The notes beneath the pieces are model-generated. The model was not told where the DNA came from. It searched no databases and was given only the letters and a program-made list of their open reading frames with translations. A stretch of 64,000 bases of DNA from Gloeopeniophorella convolvens (taxonomy: Eukaryota > Basidiomycota > Agaricomycetes > Russulales), in NCBI GenBank assembly GCA_022496205.1, contig WTXD01000041.1, forward strand, positions 62,001 through 126,000. The letters are read 5' to 3'. Each line of letters starts with the position of its first letter. Position 1 is the first letter of the stretch. A program made the translations under genes and the position numbers. Shown piece by piece: positions 1-11,010 of the stretch.

Positions 1-3000
1 GGCGGCAAGGATGCCGTGCAGCGGCGTGCGCAGCTCATGCGAGATGCTGGGTCCCGACCGCACCGTGAGCACCGTGTGTGCGCGCGCGTGAGCAGGAGGA
101 GGAGGAGAGCGGGCGCGCACTTGGAGATGAAGAGGCTCTTGGCCTTGTCTGCGAGCGTCATGCGCCGCTTGAGCACCGCCGACAGGATAATGACGCCTGC
201 CACAGCGTCAGCCACGCCCCTGCCAACAGTCCGCCGGGACCACGCACCGATCGCCCGCAAGTACGACAGCTCGTGGCCCTCGAGCTGCAGCGTGCCCGTC
301 TCAGCACTGCGCGCACGCGCGGGGGCACCAGGACTCACGTATCGCCGGCCATGCTCGGACGAGTTGTACGCGCAGAGCATTGCGAACGGGCGCTTGTCAA
401 TGTTGAAGATCGGCACGCCTGCACCAACATCAGCACCAGCACACCACCCATACACCGCATCGCAGGACTCACACAGCGCATACTGCGTGCCGGCGGGGAC
501 GAACGCGCGGAGCGGCGCGGGGACGAGGCCCTCGAACGCGCGGCCGTCGGGGTGGCGCACGAACATGTCCCACACGCGCACGCACGCGTCGCCGCTGACG
601 TGGTGCGCGCGCGTGTCCTCGGCCGAGTGCACGGCGAGCGCGACGGCCGCCTCGGCCGCGACGGTCTCGAGGACCTCGCCGTGCGACATGTCCATGACGA
701 GCGCGCCCTCGACGTCGAGCGTCTTGCGCACGAGCTTCGCCGCGCGCTGGTACACGCGGTCCATCGAGAGCGCGCTCTGCGCGCCGACGGCCGCCGCGTC
801 CGCGCTCGCCTCCGAGTCGATCTCGAGGCACTCGCGCGTGAACTGCTCCATCTGCAAGGGAGGGGGAGAAGGACGGGCCGCGCCGGCGTCGGGGCCTGTG
901 TGTGTCGGGGGGGCTGCGAACCGCTTACCGACGTCTGGATCCGGTCCCGGATCCGGAGCTGGATCTTGTCGCGCCAGAGCTCCATCTCGCGCATGGCGAT
1001 CGCCTGTAAATGTCGCCCCGCCCTTAGCGATGTGCGCGCCCATTAGCCACCGCTCGACTCACCGCAAACTCCTTGAGCGTGTGCCGCTGCCGCGGGCTAA
1101 ACTCGCCGCGCGGCGCGTCGTCCATAATCGCGAGCGTGCCGACGTTGTACCCGTCCTGCGTGCGCAGCGGCGCGCCGGCATAGAACCGGACGTGCGGCGA
1201 GCCCGCGACGAGCGGCTGCCTACGGTCAGCAGGCTGCGTGCGCGCGAGGGAAAAGGGGAACGCCCTCACGTTCTTCGCGAAGCGCCAGTCCGCGTGCGTG
1301 TCGAGCACGACCATCGGTTCGTCGCCGCTACGCCGTGCCACGCTGTCAGCCGCGCCGCAGAAAGGCCCCGAGGCGGCCGCCGCTGGGACGCACCGCTGGA
1401 GGATCGCATGCGCGCAGATCGAGCCCGTCCGCGGAAACGCCTGCACCGTCCAACCCGCTGCAAGGTCATACGCACGCACGCCGGTCACCCGCGATGCCAC
1501 GCGTAACCGCATGCCAAAGCGCACTCACATGCAGACTTCATCCACCTACAGCAAAAAAAAGGGGGCAGCCACGCGCGCATCAGCCACTGTACGCGCCACG
1601 TCCGAGCCCAGCAGCGCACGCACTGTTCGCTCCCGTCAATGAGACTGATCACGACCGTCTTGGTGCTAAACACGAGCCGCGTGAGGTGCTCGATGCGCTC
1701 AAAGTTCGTGTCCGGGCCCGTGTTCCAGATGTTGAACTGGTACAGCGCGCGGCGACGCTCGAGCTCGTCGGGCGGGTACGGCGGCGCAAGGTAGCCGAGC
1801 TCGAGGAACATCGCCTCCTCCTTGAGCGCGCGCGCCGCGCCGGCGTCCACCGCGCGCGGGGGCGGGGGCGAGCCCGCCGCCGGCTCCTTGTACGGGAGCG
1901 GCGTCGACGTCTGCCGCGTGAGGTTCACGCGGCGTGGCGCGGCAGGCACGCTCTGCACGCCCGCGGTGGCCCCTGAGCCTGGCACGCCAGGAGCGTCCCG
2001 CTGCTGCTGCGACGGCTGGCCGGGCGACCCCACCGTGCCCGCCGCCGCTGCCACATCACCAAAATAGTCGTCATCAGCTTCGCTCGAGGGCCGCAGAGGC
2101 ACCGAAGCAGGCGTGACGTACGGCGGCGACAGCGTCGCCGTCGTCGCGCTCGACGGCTCGACCTGCTCGTCGCCCGTGTCCGTCACGCCAAACAGCGGCG
2201 GCGGCGTGGTCGGCGGGCTGCCCTGAATCGAGTCGAGCGTCGACGCCGTGGACGCGCGGTCCACGTCGATAGTGCCCTCCCAAAAGCTCCCGAGCCGCAT
2301 GCGGTGCCGGGGCGACTGCGGGCCCATGTTCAGATCAGGGGACGGGTACGAGCCCGGGATAGCCGCGCGGGCGTTCCGAAACGGGTCGGTGAGCTCGTGT
2401 TCCGGGGACGGCAGCGCGAGTGGCGCGATATTCACGCGCGCGGCGGCCCAGCGCAGCGCGGCGGCGGTCGTCGTGGCCTCTGCATGGGGCACAGGCAGGG
2501 GGATGAGCGCAGGGGCGGCGTGCAGCGGGGGCGGCGGGTCGAGCAGCGGGCGCGCGCCGGCGGACGTGCGGATGTCCGCAAACGAGTTGCGCAGGCGGTG
2601 CGGGATCGAGGGCGGCGCGGTGGCGGGCGCGGAGCTGCGGCGGGACGCGGACGGACCGCGCGGGGCGAGGGAAGAGGGCCCGGGCCCGGGCGCAGGTACA
2701 GGCGCAGGCGCATGCAGCGTGGGTGTAGGCGTGGCGGCGCCGGAGGGGGGGCTGGCGGCCTGCGGGGGCGTGTCGCGCTTCTGTAATGCGCTGGCCGGAG
2801 TGCTATCGGATCCGGCACGGGGCGCGGATGAGGATAGTGCGGGGGCGCCGGGCGGGGGTGGGTCGCCCTGGACGGTGCTCGTGCTGTCCGATGGGGAGAT
2901 CGGGACGGCGCGCGGATCGTGGGCGGGGTCGGGCGGGGAGCGGGCGAGGGCGAGGGGCTGGTGCTGGAGGGCAAAGCAGGAGCGCGGGGGATGGGGCGTT

Positions 3001-3474
3001 TTGTGCGGGTCCCAGCGGCCGAGGGCATAGGCGGATATAAAGCTGGCCCAGTCGTAGTCGTAGTCTGCGGCGGGCTCTGCCCTGCCGGGGCCGAGGTTGT
3101 CGGCGTCCGAGGGAGGAGACATGGGCAGGGTGCGGGGGAGGCCCGCTGCGACAGTGGTGGTTGTGGGAAGAGGCGCGGGCGCGTGAGCGGGGGAAGTACT
3201 CGGGGACGGTAGAACGGTACGCACTAGGATCGGATATTTTCTGTGCAGAGTCGCGCAGGTTCATGAGGGACTGGTGGTGGGACGCCACGGGGCGGGTGCC
3301 CTTGTGGGACGAGTCCAGGACCGAATCTGGCGGGTCGCGGGGGGAGGGGTCGAATCTGCCAGGGGATGCGAGGGGCGATGTGCGTGTAGTGGCACTGGCA
3401 CTGGCACTGGCACTGGCACTGGCACTGGCACTGCTACCGCCGGTACTGAAAGCAGAGGATGGTGCAGCGTCCAT
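1..3474 (-). CDS. GAF-domain hybrid histidine kinase (partial, 3' end outside window)
   Basis: A sensor histidine kinase, expected to autophosphorylate a His and feed a phosphorelay. The exons I can join on the minus strand are 3474-3225, 3145-1624, 1545-1529 (17 nt), 1457-1394, 1342-1270, 1215-1063, 1003-929, 851-339, 284-248, 196-121 and 46-1. The N-terminus, about 550 residues, is Ser/Pro/Ala-rich and disordered, with an SA repeat. A first GAF domain follows (RIEHLTRLVFSTKTVVISL, then SICAHAIL, then VRFYAGAPL and GTLAIMDD). A second GAF-like domain starts near position 851 (MDRVYQRAAKLVRKTLDVEG, later FAMLCAYNSSEHG). The window ends just after the HisKA H-box ISHELRTPLHG, which carries the phospho-accepting His. 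The ATPase and receiver domains would lie beyond base 1. The ATG at 3474 was chosen because it opens the frame feeding the first intron. The exact fungal HK class cannot be decided from this part. No transmembrane segment is seen, so it is probably cytosolic. Confidence 0.9.
3391..3432. repeat. Hexanucleotide microsatellite (GGCACT)7
   Basis: Seven perfect copies of GGCACT lie inside exon 1 of the histidine kinase gene. On the coding (minus) strand they read as an alternating Ser-Ala run. Copy-number change would lengthen or shorten the disordered N-terminus without changing frame. Confidence 0.95.
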
Positions 3475-3921
3475 GTGTGCAGAGTGTCTTGGTACTAGAG
3501 CGCGAGGGTCTGCGCGCAGAAAGTGGACATGGGGGGACACGGAGACAGGCGAGCGAGTCGAGTTGAACTCGGACGGGCGAGGTTGTTGGGACGGAGGACG
3601 ACGAGGGTCTAGACCGGGGGACGGTGGAGCTAGCTGGCGCCGGGATGAATGAGCGAATCGCGGGTTATCGAAGCGGATCGGTAAGTAGCCAGGGCACGGC
3701 ACGCTAGAGCACACCAGCTGCACCCAGGTCACCACCGGCACCCGTGAGCTGCTCGCGCGTTCTGCCGTGACCGCAATCAAATCATTTCTCCACTCCACAC
3801 TCTGACGTCATAATTCCCCTTATCGGGAAACATCCCCTGCCCCTGGCACACACCCGCCGGGCCCACCCACTCTCTCTATAGTGTTATTCTAATAACCATC
3901 TCTACTCGATACAGCTCGGAT
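3475..3921. promoter_or_regulatory. Intergenic: histidine kinase upstream region and SEC59 3' flank
   Basis: Both flanking genes are on the minus strand, so this 447-bp gap should hold the SEC59 3' UTR and the promoter of the histidine kinase gene. I see no clear TATA box and no further gene. Confidence 0.5.
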
Positions 3922-6638
3922 CTAGACCACACCGCCGACGGCGAGCATGCTCCACATGTACACGGGCAGTATGATGTTGTCGTTCTGCCCCGACACCGCT
4001 TCCAGCACGCTCGTCAGCCCCACGATCCCCGCGTACCGCGCCGTCTACAATTCAATTCAAATTCCCCGCGCCCCGTCAGCCCCCCGGTGCCTGGCCTGCC
4101 AACTGTCTGCCACTCACCGAAAAGTCCTCCACGAGCCCGCACACCCGCAGCGCCCACGCGCACGCCACCACCGACAGCGTGAACGCAGCGCTGCCCTCCA
4201 CCGTCTTGGGCGTCGTCGCCGACCACCGGTGCCGCCCATCCGCTTGCCTACCACCGATGCCTGCACCCCGCACAAATTAGCTCCGTGGCTGCATCCTCGC
4301 GTAACCGCACTCACCACCGCGTCGCCGACGCCGACCGTCAGAATCCCAGTGTACATGAGCAGCCTCGACGGCCTGCAGCGCCCGATCGTCAGCCACGCGC
4401 ATGCCAGCCACACCGCCACTCACGCTTCAAACCAGAGCGCGCCCGCGCACCCCGTGAGCAAATAAAAGTGGCTCAGCACCGCCGTCCCACTGTCCTTCGC
4501 GTCGAGAAACTCGCTCATAAACACGTGCACCGCCGCGCCGAACGGGTACAGCGCAAAGTAGCGCACGTACTCCGCAAACACGAACAGCGCAAACGCCGCG
4601 CTGAACGCGAGGTGCGTGAACGCCGCGTCCGCCGCCAGCCCCGGCACGAACATCACCACCGCCAGCGCGTGGAAGAACTTGCGCCGCCCGTTCAGCCCCA
4701 GCGTCGGCACCCGCCGGTCCGCCGCGTCCAGCCACTCGCTCGCCCCCGCTGCCAGCCCGAGGTCCCCCGGCATCGCCAGGTGCGGCATCTGCACCGCGGG
4801 GAACATCGACGCCACCGCCGTCGGCGTCGCCGGCTCGTCGGCCACGCCGGGCGGCAACCCCGCGCCCGTTGCCGCCGCCGCGCCGTCGCTCTCCGCGCCC
4901 GTCGGCAGCCGCGGGCGGAAGCGGCGCGAGCGCGCGAGCTGGCGGTTCCACCCCGCAACGCTGATGCTGCCCAGCACGGCCCAGTACGCGAGCAGCGCGG
5001 GGCGCGTCCACGGGCGCGCGCCCTCGAGCAGCCAGAGCACGACCCAGAGCCACGGGTCGCGCGCGCGCAGGAGCCAGCGCGTCCACGTGCCGAGCAGCCC
5101 GCCGACGACGAGCGCGGCGCCGAGGTAGAACCCGGCCGCGAGCGCGCGGCGGTGCGCCTGCTTCTCGTGCGGGAAGCGCAGGCGGCGCACGGGCCGCTGC
5201 GCGATGTGCCGCGAGAGCGTGAGCAGCGGCGAGAGCAGGAAGCCCGTCAGCAGCGAGCCCGGGATCAGCGCGAGCTGGTAGATCAGCAGCGGCGTCGGCA
5301 GGCGGTACGTCTTGATGTACGGCGTCGTCACAGGCCAGATCTGCGCGCGCGGGGCGTGTGACGTCAGCCTCTTCGGCGCGCGCAGACCACGCGCCCGGAC
5401 GCACCCTCGCAACCGTCAGGTTGACCAGCTCCATGAACAGCGCCGTCGCGCCAAACACGACGAGGCCCAGCTCGCCGAGCGTGAACCCGCGGTGTGCGAG
5501 CCGTGCCGCGATGTACAGCGACGACTGGAAGAAGATCGACCCGGACGCGATCTCCCAATACGACAGGTCTGCGCGTGGGAGCGTCAGCGCGCGCAATACA
5601 TGAAAGCAGCACCGCACGCACGCTGCCAGATCCCGACCCCGGCGCGCGCGAGCGCAAAGCGCAGCGCGAGCAGCGCCGCGGCGAGCGCGTACGTGAACAG
5701 CATGTACAGCCAGCCCTTGCGCGCCTCGCTGCGCGGGACGGACCCGCGCTCGCCCTCGGCGACCTTGTGCCCGCGCCGGTGGCGCCGCTCCGCCCAGTGC
5801 GACGCGCACACGTGCGCGAGCAGCGCCGCCGCGCACAGCGTGCTCAGGTCGAGCGCGCTGCGGCGCGAGCGCACGAGCGCCGCGCGCGCGCTGAGCGGCG
5901 CCGCGCCCGTGCGGAGCTCCCATGGCCGCTCGATGTGCGCGAACGGCGGCGCGCTGGCGTCTGCGCTGGCGTCCGCGTCGGACGCCAGCGCGATGGAGTA
6001 CAGCGCGGACGTGATGAGCGGCCCGAGGACGAGGCCCGTCACCAGGCCGTCGTCAGACGACGTCCTGCGCGGGGCGGGGTGTCAGCGCGTGCGCGGGGCG
6101 GAGCGGGGCGCGGGCGTACCTATAGTTTTTCGGCACGGTCATCCATACGTATCCTCTGTTCTCCGGGGGCGGTGGGGGGAGCGGCGGCGCGGCACGGCGC
6201 GCAGAAAGGCGCGGGGTCGCGGGCGGCTCTGGGGGCGGCGGGTCGATCGTGATCGAGGGCGGGATGCGCGTCCACGCGGAATGGTTCCACACGATGTACA
6301 CGAGCGACGCGAGCACGACAATATACAGCTCTGCCAGACCGCGACCGACCGTCAGCCGGCGCACACGCGCAACCCCACACTCCGCACGCACGCACCGATG
6401 GGCAACCACTCGTCCAGCGGCGCGGCAGCGCGCAGCCTATGCGCCGCCGCGCCGAGCGCCCCGAGCAGCAGCGCAGCCTCGACGACGTACTTGGCGTCGA
6501 CCGCGAAGCGGTACTCCCGGCGGATCAGCCACAGCGGCAGCGCGAGCGTGAGCTGCGCGGGGAGCACAAAGCCCGCGGGCCCTGCGCCCGCCGCGCGCGG
6601 GCGGAAGAACGCGGTCGGCGACGGCGGGCGCGGCTGCG

Positions 6639-6669
<31 letters not shown>

Positions 6670-7188
6670 GAGCGTGCGCGGCGCGGGCGAGCGCGAGCGC
6701 GTAAACGCGCGCCGGCTGCTGAGCGTGCTCGGAGCGCGCCCGTTGGCGGCCGGCGCCTTGGCGCCGTCCGAGCCCGAGCCTGCAGGCGCGGGCGCGGGGC
6801 TAGGCGCGCGCACGGCGTCGTGCGCGCTGCTGTTGCTGGTGTTGGAGCTGCCGCCGCCGAGGTCGACGGCGCCGTTGCGCGGCTCGCGGCTCGCGGCGGC
6901 GGCGGTGCTCACGGAGCCGCGGCGGCCGACGACGGTGCGCGCGTCGTCGTCGGTGTCGTCGTCGTCGGTGCTCATGCCGGAGGCGGAGCTGGCGCGGCGG
7001 CGTGAGCACGGTGCACGGGCGCGGGGGGGGGGGGGGGCGGCGGGGACGCACCTGGAGGAGCCGGCCTGGTAGCTGGTGCTCCAGTCGAGCGCGGGGGACG
7101 CGGACGCGTGGATTGTCATGGCAGCCCCAAAGGAGGCAGGGCGGCGGCGCCCCACCCGAGGGCCGACATGGGTTTTGCGGGGGGCCAT
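3922..7188 (-). CDS. SEC59: Dolichol kinase (Sec59-like)
   Basis: An ER membrane enzyme that phosphorylates dolichol with CTP to make the dolichyl-phosphate carrier of N-glycosylation, O-mannosylation and GPI synthesis. The spliced protein has a long low-complexity N-terminus (acidic TDDDDTDDDA, a GM repeat), then many hydrophobic segments (for example LYIVVLASLVYIVW, GLVLGPLITSALYSIAL, LGLVVFGATALFMELVNLTV). The diagnostic C-terminal part is NGRRKFFHALAVVMFVPGL, then MSEFLDAKDSGTAVLSHFYL and LTGCAGALW. Last exons give LLMYTGILTVGVGDAV, then SVVGKRMGRHRW, ending YMWSMLAVGGVV. These match the family's kinase core (RKFFH, D-KD-G, GDA--S--G). At least seven introns are used, for example after LDEWLPI and after KNYR. 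The start at 7188 is the first in-frame ATG; 7119 (MTIHASAS) is also possible. The N-terminal extension is larger than in yeast Sec59. Confidence 0.88.
6641..6668. repeat. CCCATG hexanucleotide repeat
   Basis: A short run of ATGCCC/CCCATG units lies in the N-terminal coding region of the dolichol kinase gene. On the coding strand it encodes an alternating Gly-Met stretch. Confidence 0.85.
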
Positions 7189-8832
7189 GTCTGGGCGCGC
7201 GGGGGCGTGCGGGGGCGAGGGCGAGGAGCGCGAGCGGGGTAGGTTCGCTATGGTGGTGTCGGGGCCGCGTTGTGGGCGAGGCAGCGGGGGATGTAGCGAG
7301 GTGTTGCGGGGTGCAGCGAACACGTACGGGTAGCGACGGGCACTTGCAGCGCTGGCTGCGGCAAATTCTTGCGCGGCCCCGGAATAATTTCGAGCCAGGC
7401 GCTGCGACGGAGACCCGGCCCGGGGAGCGACCCGCTCTCCGACGCTCCGAGCTCTCTTGGGCTTGGGCGCGTTGAATGCAGTCGCTGCTCGTCCTCGATC
7501 CTCGGTTCAGTCCACGATCGCTGGCCACACCGCCACCCTCGCAATGGCTCGCATCCGCTCAAAGTTGCCGCATCCGCATATTCGCATTCATTCGCGGCGA
7601 GCTGCGCGCCCCGCCCTTTTCGGCATGGTCCACATCGTATGCACGCCCCCATCGCGCCCCATCTCATCGCGCCCTCATCGGTCCACCCCACGAGGCAACC
7701 CGCACCAGCCTGAAACACATCCCCTCTCCACACCCCAGTCCCGCCTAACCCGACCGGGGCCGGCTGACCACTGACCCCTCGCAACGCGCAGCCCTTGGGA
7801 ACACGCCCCCGCGCACCATGTGCTCCCCGCGCCCACCCGCACCCGCGCACATATCGGCTCCCGGCCAGCTCTCGGTCCCTCTTTGCCCATTGACACACAC
7901 ACACACGCATTGCACGCGGACGGCGCAGCTTCGTTCCCGCCGCAACGGCCGCATCGCTCCCCTGCCGTAACCATCTGCCCAGGAGCGCTGAGCGACGCCG
8001 TAAGCACCAAGCTCCCGAGGGGCGGGGCCTGCCAGCTGCCAGGCGCGCTGTCACATCCTCGCGTCGGCGTGTCTGCATTCCGATCGCTGCGACGTGCCCG
8101 GACCACCACGCCCGCCCACCATACCCAAAGCATACCGAGCGCGATCAATCGGTACCCCCTCACGTCCAAATTGCCGCGAGATCAGCGAGGGAACGGAATC
8201 GGCTACGCACACTGCGCCTTCCTTCCGAGGCAGACCAGCGAGTCGAGGGTCGAGGCACGCGCGCTGCCGTCAGCCACCACAGAAGCACGCCCCAGCATGG
8301 CACGCCACCACGCGCCTCTTCCGGCGCAGAAGCCCCGCCCGTGGTCAGGCGTGCGCCGCGCAACGTGCGGCTCCGCCAGGCAGGCCCCTGCCGAAGCCGG
8401 CCCCGCAAGGTTTCTGCACCTGCACGCCTGTCAACATGTCACCGCGCGCGCCTGCGCGAGGAGAAGCACCCCGCGGCGCTCGCCGGCACGCTTCGATGCC
8501 GTAACGCCCGCCCGCGGCACCCGCAGCTGAACACGTACACACTGCCAACCTTCGCTGGAGAAGCACAGGGGGCGTGGGGGGGGGGGGGGGCGCGCCCGTG
8601 ACGGTGGCGGCCCTGGCGCGAGCGAGGAAGCGACACGGTGTCGGCACGGACGAGGGGCGGAACCAGATCAGCGGGCTGATCAGAAGCAGCTAGATCCGTG
8701 CGTTGCCGGGGGATTGGAGCTCCGCGAACATCGAAGCGAAGCGCGTCGCGTCGCGTTGATCACGTCGGCCGCACACACACGCACACGCGCCTCCAACCAC
8801 TTCTCCGCCCCCACCACCACACGCGCACACCG
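7189..8832. promoter_or_regulatory. Divergent intergenic region, dolichol kinase / UNG
   Basis: This 1.64-kb gap separates divergently transcribed SEC59 (minus) and UNG1 (plus), so it should hold both promoters. Several long open frames cross it, but none shows a recognisable domain or intron pattern. It is GC-rich, with short CA-rich and homopolymer G tracts (for example near 8575-8590). No further gene supported. Confidence 0.5.
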
Positions 8833-10417
8833 ATGGCAGATCCACCCAAAAAGCGCGTCGTCTACCTCGAGGATCTCGAGGCGCCCTCGTCCCAGGCTAG
8901 CGCCGCTTCTCCCGACGAGGAACCCGGCGCCGACGCGAACGCGGCGTCTGTGGTCTCCAACGCGGCTGGGAGCGCAAAGCCCAAGGCGGCTGCTGCTGCA
9001 CCGGCCAAGACGACCACCGGGAAGCGGCAGCGCACGCTCTTTGACATGATGGGCCCCGCCAGCGCTAGCTCCGGGTCGACCACAAAGAAGCCCAAGCTCG
9101 CCGCCGGCACACAGGCCACCTCCGCATCCACTTCCGCGTCCGCGTCCGCCCCGGCACTGCAGTCCCTCGACTCGATCCCGTTCTCGCTGAGCGAGTACAA
9201 AGCCGCGCTCACGGACGACCAGCGGCGGCTGCTGCGCCTCGAGTGCGAGACGATGGGCAAGAGCTGGTAAGCGCCTGCACCTCCCCCCTGACACCTGACC
9301 CAATCTGATACCCGCCGCAGGTTGAAGATCCTCAAGGACGAGCTCACAAAGCCGTACTTCCTCGCGCTCAAGGAGTTCCTCTGGGCCGAGGGCGTGCACG
9401 GGCCCGACGACAGCGCGCCGGGCCTCAAGATCTACCCGCCACGTGCGTCCGCCGCCTGCGCGAGCGCGCAGCGCACCAGCTGACCCGCGCTGCGCCGCAT
9501 CCAGCACGCGACATCTACGCCTGGTCGAACCACACCCCGCTGGGCCGGGTGCGCGTCGTGATGATAGGGCAGGACCCGTACCACGGGCCCGGCCAGGCGC
9601 ACGGTGCGCCGCGCCGCCTCTGCGCCGCCGCCTGCCTGCCTGCTGACCCGCCGCTGCCCCCCTCGCGCCCGCAGGCCTGTGCTTCTCGGTGCCCGCCGGC
9701 GTCGCTGTCCCGCCCTCACTGCGCAACGTACGGTGCTTCCTCCGGCGCCACCTCCTGCCCAACTAACGCACGCACGCACCCGCGCCGCAGATCTACGCCG
9801 AGATCAAGGCCGAGTACGCGGACTTTGTCCCGCCCAAGCACGGGTGCGCCTCCCCTCCCTCCCCCTCTCGCCCCCACCGCGCGCTGACTTCCGCGCGCCC
9901 GCGAACAGGAACCTGATAGCGTGGGCCGACGCGGGCGTGCTGATGCTCAACACGAGCCTGACGGTGCGCGCGGGCGCGGCGGGCTCGCACCAGGGCCGCG
10001 GCTGGGAGACGTTCACGGAGCGCGTGCTCGACGCGGTCGACCGCTACGGCGGCGCGGGGCTCGGCGCGCGCGCGGGCGTCGGGCGCGGCGTCGTGTTCCT
10101 CGCATGGGGCGCGTGGGCCGCGAAGCGCGTCGCGCGCCTGAGCAAGGTGCGCCGCACCTACATGAGCGCGATCGATGCGGCCGCTGAGTGGCCACGCCGC
10201 AGAGCAAGCACCTGATCCTCACGAGCGCGGTGAGTGCCGGACGGGCGCCATCGTGCGTGTGTGTGTGCTGACGCGTGGCGCGCAGCACCCGTCGCCGCTG
10301 AGCGCGCGCAGGGGCTTCCTGGGCAACGGGCACTTCAAGGCGGCGAACGACTGGCTCGAGGCGCGGTACGGCCCTGATGGGCGGGTGGACTGGTGTCGCC
10401 TGGCGCCCGTCATCTGA
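8833..10417 (+). CDS. UNG1: Uracil-DNA glycosylase (family 1 UNG)
   Basis: Removes uracil from DNA to start base-excision repair, in the nucleus and/or mitochondria. Exons: 8833-9267, 9321-9442, 9505-9603, 9675-9727, 9791-9843, 9909-10146, 10203-10229 and 10286-10417, all with GT/AG ends. The N-terminal 110 residues are disordered and basic and contain QRTLFDMM, which resembles the PCNA-binding PIP box of nuclear UNG but lacks the usual aromatic pair. The catalytic domain has the water-activating loop [18 protein letters not shown] with the catalytic Asp, [10 protein letters not shown] with the uracil-recognition Asn region, HLILTSA and the minor-groove loop HPSPLSA with the catalytic His. 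All key residues are intact. The start ATG at 8833 is followed by [16 protein letters not shown]. Identification is very secure. Confidence 0.96.
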
Positions 10418-11010
10418 CCGAGGGGGCGTGTCACGCGCTGGGGTGTATCTCTGTCCGCCGTCTGAGCGCGACGGGACCGCCGCTACGCATTTGGTTGGGA
10501 TTAGCCTTATGTAAATAAAAACACATATAATGGGTGGTGATATCCAGTCGATGATTAGACGAGAAAAATGGGCTAGGTCTGATCAGGAGAGGGCAGAAAC
10601 GAGGAGAGTGCCTGGGGTGGCACACGGGCTCGGCGGGAATAAATAGACGCCCGGGGAGTGATACAGTGTCCATGCGGTCTTGTCACCAGTCTAGAGATCA
10701 GCCTCGGCAATGATAACCTTAGCACCGTCCGGAGGGGGCGGGGGGAGCAACGAACAAAACTGCGGACCACAAACATTTGGACCAACGAATAATGATACAG
10801 AAACATCACCGACAGTGCGCGAGCGAAGTAAAACGAAGAAACTTGAGGGGGGCGAGGGGGGGAACGCGAGGGGTGGTTGGTTAGAGACACAGAAATTCAA
10901 CATCGTAGATCGGGGTCGGCAGCGAGCGCGATCCGCGACCCATCATCAGCTTCCCCCGCCCGTAAACGGCGCGCGCAGCGAGTGCGAGCCGTCCTGCAAT
11001 CGCGGGGGCG
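10418..11010. other. Convergent 3' flanks of UNG1 and the bZIP gene
   Basis: The two genes end facing each other across 593 bp. The left half is AT-richer (AATAAAAACACATATAATGG near 10514) and probably holds the UNG1 polyadenylation region. No convincing gene. The bZIP gene may extend into the right part if an unrecognised terminal intron is used. Confidence 0.5.

Noticed and set aside
16..1642. Long plus-strand open frames opposite the histidine kinase gene
   Set aside because: They are GC-rich antisense frames; the minus strand gives domain-bearing exons with proper splice sites over the same bases.
4285..5361. Plus-strand Arg/His-rich frame opposite dolichol kinase
   Set aside because: Extreme Arg/Ala/His composition is typical of an antisense shadow of a GC-rich gene; no domain.
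7248..8078. 276-codon minus-strand frame between dolichol kinase and UNG
   Set aside because: No recognisable domain, Cys/Arg/Gly-rich composition, and no intron pattern like the neighbours.
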